From Spirodela intermedia (lineage: Eukaryota > Streptophyta > Magnoliopsida > Alismatales > Araceae), in the NCBI GenBank assembly GCA_902729315.2, contig LR746280.1:1604501-1668500 (forward strand): a stretch of 64,000 nt of DNA, given 5' to 3'. The notes under the pieces were generated by a model. The model ran no database searches. It was not told the origin of the DNA and saw nothing but the letters and a program-made list of their open reading frames with translations. Within the stretch, counting starts at the first letter, position 1. Each line of letters starts with the position of its first letter. The position numbers and the translations under genes are program-made. Below, one piece after another: positions 57,394-64,000 of the stretch.

Positions 57394-59586
57394 CCAAGAC
57401 TTAGATAATTGCTAGTCTCTTAGCAATCAAATTAAAAACATTATTTAACATTCACAAATTTCAAATATTATATTTCAATACATGAAAAATAAAAATAAAA
57501 TGATACACCTGAAGATACCTTATATTTTTTGTATTGAGTAGGAAAAATAATGCTAATTATTTAAACATATAAACACTACTAAAAAATAACAATCAATATT
57601 CTACTTCTTCTAGTCACATATTTGTCACTTCTTCCCTCATAGAAGTAGATCACAAGATGCTCAAACTAATCCTCATTCAACGAATAACATGAATCTTCTA
57701 TTCTCTTTTTCTATTACTTGATTTTTGAAGTTTACACTATTTTTCTCATTTTCTTTTAATAAACAAATAATAAACAAATTTTGACAATGCGAATGGTCTC
57801 TCATTCTCCCCTGTAATCTTCATTTTCAGAGCTATTTCTCCATCTCTTTCGTTCTCAATAGTCATGCTTTTGCTATGAACGAATTAACAATGAGAATAAT
57901 AGCTCACATCCTCCATGTGTATTCTTCATATAGTTTCATGATGTGTTTTTTTTTTTTAGTTCAGAATAAATTTTTTCTTCTCACAAGTCTTCCAGATTGA
58001 GGTGTAAAAGATCTCAATTAAATTTTCCAATCAAGTGTTTATTCTATATTGAGATCATAAAGTGAAAATTCTATAAAACAAAATCTATTGTTATCCATCA
58101 TGTATCCGAGTATTTAAACATGTAATGTCATTGATCACTCTTCTTACTCATCAATAATCATCCTAATCTCTTTTTGTATCAATCATTTTAATTGATTTAT
58201 TTTTTCTTGTATGCAATATGATGCAAGAAATTTATAAATTAAACAGTTCTAATAGTTATGTTTTTAGTTCTATTTTCAATAACTACGAATTTGTCAAAAA
58301 TCAATCAAAATTATCCTCTTTATAGTTAGAATTTTAGAATTTAAACTGTATTCATCTAGGGAGTTGAAATATGTGAAAAGGGTGTCTAAATTTCCAATTT
58401 TTGGACTATTTTTTCTGTTGTTTTTGATAATTTGTAATCTCTTTTCTACAATTTATGACATAAAATTAGTAAAGACATGCTATAGTTTTTTCAAAAAAAA
58501 AATTAGTTGCTTTTATATGTAAGGATGAAAATAATTGCAAACATATGTGCTTAATCATTCTACAGTAGAAATATGCAGAACATAATTATTTTAAAATAAA
58601 AAATGTATATATGTAAATTTAAGCACTAAAAATACTTTCATAAAGGGTGAAGTTCAAAAAGACACCACCTCAACTTCTTTTTTGATTTTTCACATTATTT
58701 TACACTCTTTCTACACTTTTAGTCAAGTAAAATAAAGAAATATTTTTCTGTGAGCTTCTAAAAAAAACTAAACAGAACATAATTAATGAAATAAGAACCA
58801 TGGGTTGCCTCTCATGCCATGGTGAGTTTATTATTTCTAGTTGGACACATTAATCATACTCTTAAATTTCTTCTAATAATAAAAACTCTTTTTCTACAGG
58901 ACATTCATTTTCTATATAATTGAAAGTTATGATCATTTTTGGGATCTTGAATCATTACATCCCCATGATCGTATATCTCCTCCAACACATAAACCTCTAT
59001 CCATTTTGGTTTTAATTTTTCTTGAAGTAATTTCAACCTAGAATCATAAAGTCATACTTTTTCTTCAATATGAAAAAAAAATCTGCTAATATATTTATCA
59101 TGAAAGACTTTAGTTGTTTCCTTTATATTCTATTATTTTCAGAAGCTTCATTCCTTAGTTTCTTTAATTCATGTAGCTGAAAAAAGTTTTATGATCGCTT
59201 GCTGATTTTTCATTCATACTTAATTTTTTTATATCTCATAATACTTTATATTCTATTCTCATAGAAAGAGGACATGGTTTTTAAAAAATGAAATGAAATG
59301 GGGAGATATGAGATTTTTATATGCTATTCTATAAGCCCATAATACATGTAATTTTTTGGGCTCTTTGTTATGAAGCCTAATTTATTTCTCAAAATTCTAT
59401 AAGTTTCTATGTTGGCTACTTCAGCTTACTCATTTTTTTGGAAATGATATAGAGTAGCTACTCTACAATATACTCTAATCTTCTTCCATATTTCTTTGAA
59501 GCATTTATTCATGAAGTGTGTCCTTCCATCATTAATTACTTTAGGACAATCAAATCATGCAAAAATATTTTCTTGCATAAATTTCA

Positions 59587-61200
59587 TCACGATTTTATGA
59601 TCATTAGTTCTAGTGGGAATAACTTCCACTCATTTAGATACATAATCAACAAGTAAAATATATGTATATCTTTTAAATGGTGGAAATGAACCCATACAAT
59701 GTATACCTCATACATCAAAAATTCAACAATTAACATATTATTCATGGGCATTTCATACCTTTTGTTCATATTACCTATGGATTGACATGAGATACATGTT
59801 CTACTGAATTCCATCGAATCTTTAACCATTGTAGGCCAATAAAAATCACATTGAAACATTTTTGCAGCTATTTTTTGTTTAGAAAAATATACTTCACACG
59901 TAGATGAATGACCAATGTTTAGAATGTTATAATATTCTTCTTCAAGAATACATCTCCTTAAATTTTTATAATTTCTTAAGAAATATAAATTAGGATAATG
60001 TCAAAAAAATTATAATCCTAGAAAAAAATAGTTTTTTTCTATTCTTATCCCATAGTTCTTGATTTTTTCTTAAAACTAGAAAATTGACAATATGTGCATA
60101 TCATGTGAGGGTTGGTGTTGAGCTCACATCAATTGCTCATTGGAAAATCAATCTAGTAAAGGTGTTGCATTTATTCATGTATCACTTAGTCTAGAAAGAT
60201 GGTTAGTTATAACATATTTAAAATATTTTTTTTTCCTAAGTCAAATTCCTACAACAATAAAATACATCTTAATAAAAATTAAATTGAGCATCAGATATAG
60301 TTTTGTTAGCATATAAAATTACTATGAGTTTTGTCTCTTTTCTTCATTCTAGCACAAACCCTTACTACATAATTTGAAGCATCACATATTATATTAAATA
60401 GAAGAGATCAATCAGGAGCTTGTAAAATGGGTGCCTCAATAAATAATATTTTTATTTTAGAAAAAGACTCAAAACATTTATCATCAAAGTTAAAAGGCAC
60501 ATCTTTAGATAAGAACAAATAAGAGGTTTGAAATTTTCAAAAAGTCTTGAATAAATTTTCTATAATAACCTGCACAACCCAAGAAAGATAAAATCTATTT
60601 TATTGAATTTAGAGGTTGCATATTAGATATAATATCAATTTTCATTCTATCCACCTCCGAACCCTCTCATTGAAATATGACCTAACACAACTCACTCCTC
60701 TCTAATCATAAAATGTGATTTCTCTCAACTCAAAACTAATTTTTTATCTATACATTTCTCATGTGTTGTGGATGATCTAAACATTATTCAAATAGTTCCC
60801 AAAAATAGAAAATCATCTATAGAATTTTCATAAATTTTTTAGTCATATCATACATCTTTTTACAAAAATATTAATGTATTTTTAGAACAAATAAACATCA
60901 TCCATCTTTGAAATATGGCTAAAGCATTTTACAACCCAAAAGACATGCATTTAGAAGCAAAAGTACCAAATGGACAAGTAAAAGTCATTTTTTCTTGATC
61001 TAAAAGATCAATATAATTTTGATTATAAATAGAATACCCATCTAGAAAGAAAAAAAAGATTCAACAATTTTTTTTAAAATTTGATCAATAAATGGTAAAG
61101 AAAAATGATACTTTCTAATTACCGAATTTAGTTTCCTATAATCAATACAAATCTTCCAACCAATGGCCAATCTAGTTTATATTTCATCTTATTTTCATTT
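59587..61200 (-). pseudogene. Decayed Ty3/gypsy pol (Athila/Tat-like), reverse strand
   Basis: Reverse strand, in element order: GWKICIDYRKLNSVIRKYHF and SLPFIDQ near 61165-61080, LDGYSIYNQNYIDLL and QEKMTFTCPFGTFASKCMSF near 61045-60930 (reverse transcriptase), then at 59859-59587 the integrase zinc finger and linker FYWPTMVKDSMEFSRTCISC QS and NEMP-like RYEMPMNNML. The last block is typical of Athila/Tat integrases. Numerous stops and frameshifts. The gag region expected beyond 61200 is replaced by LTR-like fragments. Confidence 0.8.
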
Positions 61201-61239
61201 AAATTCATAAAAATTATATAATTAGCCAAAAAAATACAT

Positions 61240-62080
61240 TAAATAATTAAAAATTATTTTTCTTAATTTAACAGAAATATATTTATCATAAGTTAAGGCT
61301 TAAAATATATTATTAATTAATTATTAACTCATGATAATGAAGACTTGTTACTATCAAAGATTTGAAAGCTACTTAACTTATGCTCTATTTAGAGACAGTT
61401 GTCAAAGAAGAGTCATTGACTTATTTTATCTAAATTTAGACTTCATAAGAAGATCTAGAGATTGTCCACATCGTGAATGCTTAAGAAAAACCTTTTAGGC
61501 TTAGGATATCACATGAGAATTCTTTAGGATACTCAAAGTTATGATGATTACTGTCATGATGCCAAAACTCTATCTTTCCTATCTTGCATTTAAATTTTAT
61601 TTAAATTAATAAGATTTTATGTGATTCCAAACTTTTATATAGTAAATTATAATTCTTTTGACTTTTACAAATCTTAATTTGATTAATTAAATCATTTGTA
61701 ATCATTTACGTAAGAATCACTAGGTAGACCTTTATTTATGCTTGAATCACATTTGTCAAGATGCTAACATCATCATGACATTTGCACTCAAATTTGCATT
61801 TTTAGTAATTTTTAAATAGATTTTATTTCATCATTTAATCTAAAAGTAATTAGAAATCATATTCTTTGAGAAAAATTATAAAATTTATATGATCTTATTT
61901 TACATCTTTTAATTAACCTAAATTTTTTGCACTATTTTTGGAGCCTTTTATTGAATTATAATTGATATATTTTTATTAAAATATTTCTAAAGATCTAAAA
62001 ATAAGTATTTTAAAATTTTATAAATTTTAAATTTATATGATTTATTATACAACGATTAAATCATGTTAGTCTACCATCAA
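61240..62080. repeat. Rearranged LTR-like fragments (reverse then forward)
   Basis: 61240-61345 is the start of the LTR-like family on the reverse strand (ends ATTAACTCATGATAATGAAG). 61400-62060 is the second half of the same family on the forward strand (GATCTAGAGATTGTCCACATC, TTACGTAAGAATCACTAGG, TTATTATACAACGATTAAATC). The head-to-head arrangement shows a secondary rearrangement. Confidence 0.65.
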
Positions 62081-63670
62081 TAAGAGTGTGAGAAAAAGAA
62101 ACCAAATTGTCTATGTGACATATATAAGAATTGTAGGTTAAGTTATATATATACTTCATCGATTGAATGTGTCAAAACGTCTGTCAACACATAAAAAATC
62201 AATTCACCCCTCCTCTTAGTACTTCACTTAGTCACACTGATCCTAACAAAATTTTGCATCAGAAATTTTTCCTTTTGTACTTTGCTGATGTATTATTACT
62301 TGGCTACTTATTGAAATTTATGCAATCGCTATATTAGGCAAAATTGGTTGAGAAAATCTAATGTTATAGTTATATTAACTATTCAAGACAAAGGTTGGGT
62401 GTAAACTTAGATTGGCAACAAATCTTAGGTAATCAATTCCACATGAAATGGATGTACCCTTGAGATTGCTTCACCCATGTCTTGAGATGAATGGCTACAG
62501 TGGTACCAAGACATAGTTTTGATGTGAACTTTAAAAAAAAAATGTGGATCACACCACCCTTCAAGAACTGCCTTCCAGGCATGTCCATGATATCAATGAT
62601 CAGGCGCAATGGCACAGATTGGGAATTTCTCGTGCATACATCTGATATAACCTTATAAAATAAAAGAAAATCTCAGGGTTGTACACTTTCTATCTCTTCT
62701 TGAGTATTCAGTAAACATTCCCCAAGAGCTTTTAGTTCAATTTACATTACTATTCTGCATCCATTGCCAAATATAATGAAGAAGCTTTGAGATATTGAGG
62801 TAGCAAATGGTCACTCACCAATTGAACAAATCTTGTTGTCCATGTGCAGTTTTATCTACAAACATCTGTTGGTATCCACCAGCGGTTGGTTGTTCCTCAT
62901 TCTGCTGATTGAACTTAGTAAATGTCTTAATACTTTTGTCAAGTTTTCTGATGATCAAGGGTTCGACTTTGACCTAGAAAGGAAAATTTTAATGATCCAT
63001 TTCATGGTGAAAGAAGCATCCTTTAAACCTGGGTCGGATGGGATCTTCGGAATACTCTAAAAAATTCCTTCTTTTTAGTAATATTTTGCGATAATAAGCT
63101 TCTTGCAGATCAATGTATCCGAATGATCCAGTATAGTTATACAGAAAAATAAAATAAAATTGCTTAATATACTCTATCTTCGTTCAAATCTTCGTGAATA
63201 ACGACTGACTTTCACCCTGTCTAATTCCTTCTTGAAGATATTGCACCATCACGAGGGCCTATTACCTGGGAGCGGTGGGTGCCCAGCTCGAGTACCACGT
63301 GACCCGGCACGCCACATTTGGGAGCGTGGGACGGTGGCTGAAGGAGCTCAGGGACCACACCGAAGCCAACATTATGATCAAGCTCGTCGGCAACAAGGCG
63401 GACCTGCGGCACCTGAGGGCGGTGCCGGTGGAGGACTCGGAGGCCTTCGCCGAGAGGGCGGGCACCTTCTTCATGGAGACCTCCGCCCTCGAGTCAATGA
63501 ACGTGGAGAAGGCCTTTACGGAGGTGCTCACCCAGTTCTACCCGGTAGTCAGCAAGAAGGCCCTCAAGCTCGGAGACGACCCCTCGGCAGTGCCCAAGGG
63601 CCAGACCATCAATGTCCACTCCAAGGACGACGTCTCCGACCTGAAGAAGAACAGCTGCTGCTCGACTTGA

Positions 63671-63684
63671 GGTACCTGTTACTG

Positions 63685-63721
<37 letters not shown>

Positions 63722-63995
63722 GTGGGTGGGGGATATATACAGCTGAGAATAACATAGGGGAGAGTAGGCAGAGAAAACCAGACCGTGTGTGTTCATTAAT
63801 GAATTTTGTCATATCATCTACGTATAATTAGATGCGTTGAAATTTATTAATCTTACGTGGGTCTCCCCGTAGGGTTTAGTCTTCTCATTGTTTTCCTACC
63901 GAACTGTTGGTTCATGGCTGGGCCCAGTTCTTATAATCACCTCGGCCCCCTCCCCTTGCCCATGAAGATCCTCTGAGAGAGAGAGAGAGATAGAG
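63671..63995 (+). promoter_or_regulatory. RABA1-type 3' flank and methyltransferase promoter, unit 5
   Basis: Nearly identical to 21974-22289: a CT tract (63687-63718), GGGTGGGGGATATATACAGC, CACGTGGGTCTCCCCGTAG-like string and the GA tract before ATGCGG. The conserved spacing of 325 bases between the RABA1 stop and the methyltransferase start argues that this interval carries the methyltransferase promoter. Confidence 0.55.
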
Positions 63996-64000
63996 ATGCG
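63996..64000 (+). CDS. METTL21-like methyltransferase, copy 4 (first codon and a half; cut by window end)
   Basis: Only ATGCG is visible, but the preceding 325 bases match the 5' flank of the copies at 22290 and 30347 so closely that another copy must begin here. Whether it is intact is unknown. Confidence 0.7.

Larger units (their letters stand above)
52665..62248. mobile_element. Insertion of 9,584 bp with TG...CA ends and 5-bp target duplication (LTR-retrotransposon type)
   Basis: Left end TGTAGATGCCCTC, right end CTGATCCTAACA, flanked by AAACT (52660-52664) and AAATT (62249-62253). The undisturbed parental intron reads AAACC followed by TTGCATCAG at 20623, so the insertion boundaries are fixed by comparison. 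The termini (TG...CCTAACA) fit an LTR element, but I could not delimit two matching LTRs or find a primer-binding site; the interior is filled by nested Ty3/gypsy remains. 52670-54756 and 57400-59580 are AT-rich with no recognised gene. Confidence 0.75.
52425..63670 (+). pseudogene. 5'-truncated RABA1 copy, interrupted by a 9.6-kb insertion
   Basis: 52425-52664 matches the parental RABA1 intron from about 20410 (CTCTTTGGTGG, GATTGATTCTAATTCATTC, TTATGATCCT, TTCTTTCATATGAATT); after the insertion, 62249-63237 matches the intron from 20628 to 21537. Exon 2 follows at 63238-63670. It stays open to the CC-containing end (NSCCST) but has non-conservative changes at conserved sites: Arg75 to Cys, Arg83 to Leu in YYRGAVG, and LLVYDVT to QLEYHVT. 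Exon 1 with the P-loop is absent, so no functional GTPase can be made. Retention of intron DNA rules out a retrocopy. Confidence 0.9.

Overview
This is a plant nuclear window, most likely from a non-grass monocot. The genes carry many GT-AG introns, the single-exon genes and late exons are very GC-rich, (GA)n/(CT)n microsatellites sit beside most genes, and the families are plant ones: a ROP GTPase, a WOX homeobox factor, RABA1, fasciclin-like arabinogalactan proteins (FLA) and the SUMO ligase MMS21. The species cannot be named from the sequence alone.

Left third (1-22 kb), conventional single genes, all on the plus strand: the 3' half of a ROP/RAC small GTPase (285-1420); a 19-exon BipA/TypA-type translational GTPase with an organelle presequence (2021-11198; the spliced frame closes at 675 aa); a three-exon WUSCHEL-related homeobox gene of the WOX8/9 class (13408-15406); and a two-exon RABA1 (Rab11-class) GTPase (19271-21973).

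From 20.4 kb to the right edge the window is a decaying tandem array. The ancestral unit reads: RABA1 (from within its intron), METTL21-like methyltransferase (plus), FLA (minus), MMS21 (plus, divergent from FLA). I see five units: U1 19.3-29.5 kb, U2 30.2-33.4 kb, U3 33.4-37.9 kb, U4 46.8-51.6 kb and U5 52.4 kb to the edge. The methyltransferase is intact in U1 and U2, broken in U3, absent from U4 and just starting at 63996 in U5. FLA is present four times: intact with GPI signal in U2 and U3, damaged in U1, and in U4 enlarged to three FAS1 domains without a GPI signal. MMS21 survives only as fragments. U5 carries a 5'-truncated RABA1 copy lacking exon 1.

The array is broken up by other DNA. 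A segment of mitochondrial origin (atp6 3' end and a trnN-like remnant) lies in 27.4-29.1 kb. An 8.9-kb repeat block lies in 37.9-46.8 kb (LTR-like repeats, a minisatellite and Ty3/gypsy remains). A 9.6-kb insertion at 52665-62248 has a 5-bp target duplication, and its empty site is preserved in the parental RABA1 intron at 20623-20627; older gypsy DNA is nested inside it. I found no CRISPR, operon or clearly unprecedented system. The most unusual items are the triple-FAS1 secreted FLA, the repeated FLA/MMS21 divergent promoter module, and the methyltransferase-FLA array itself.
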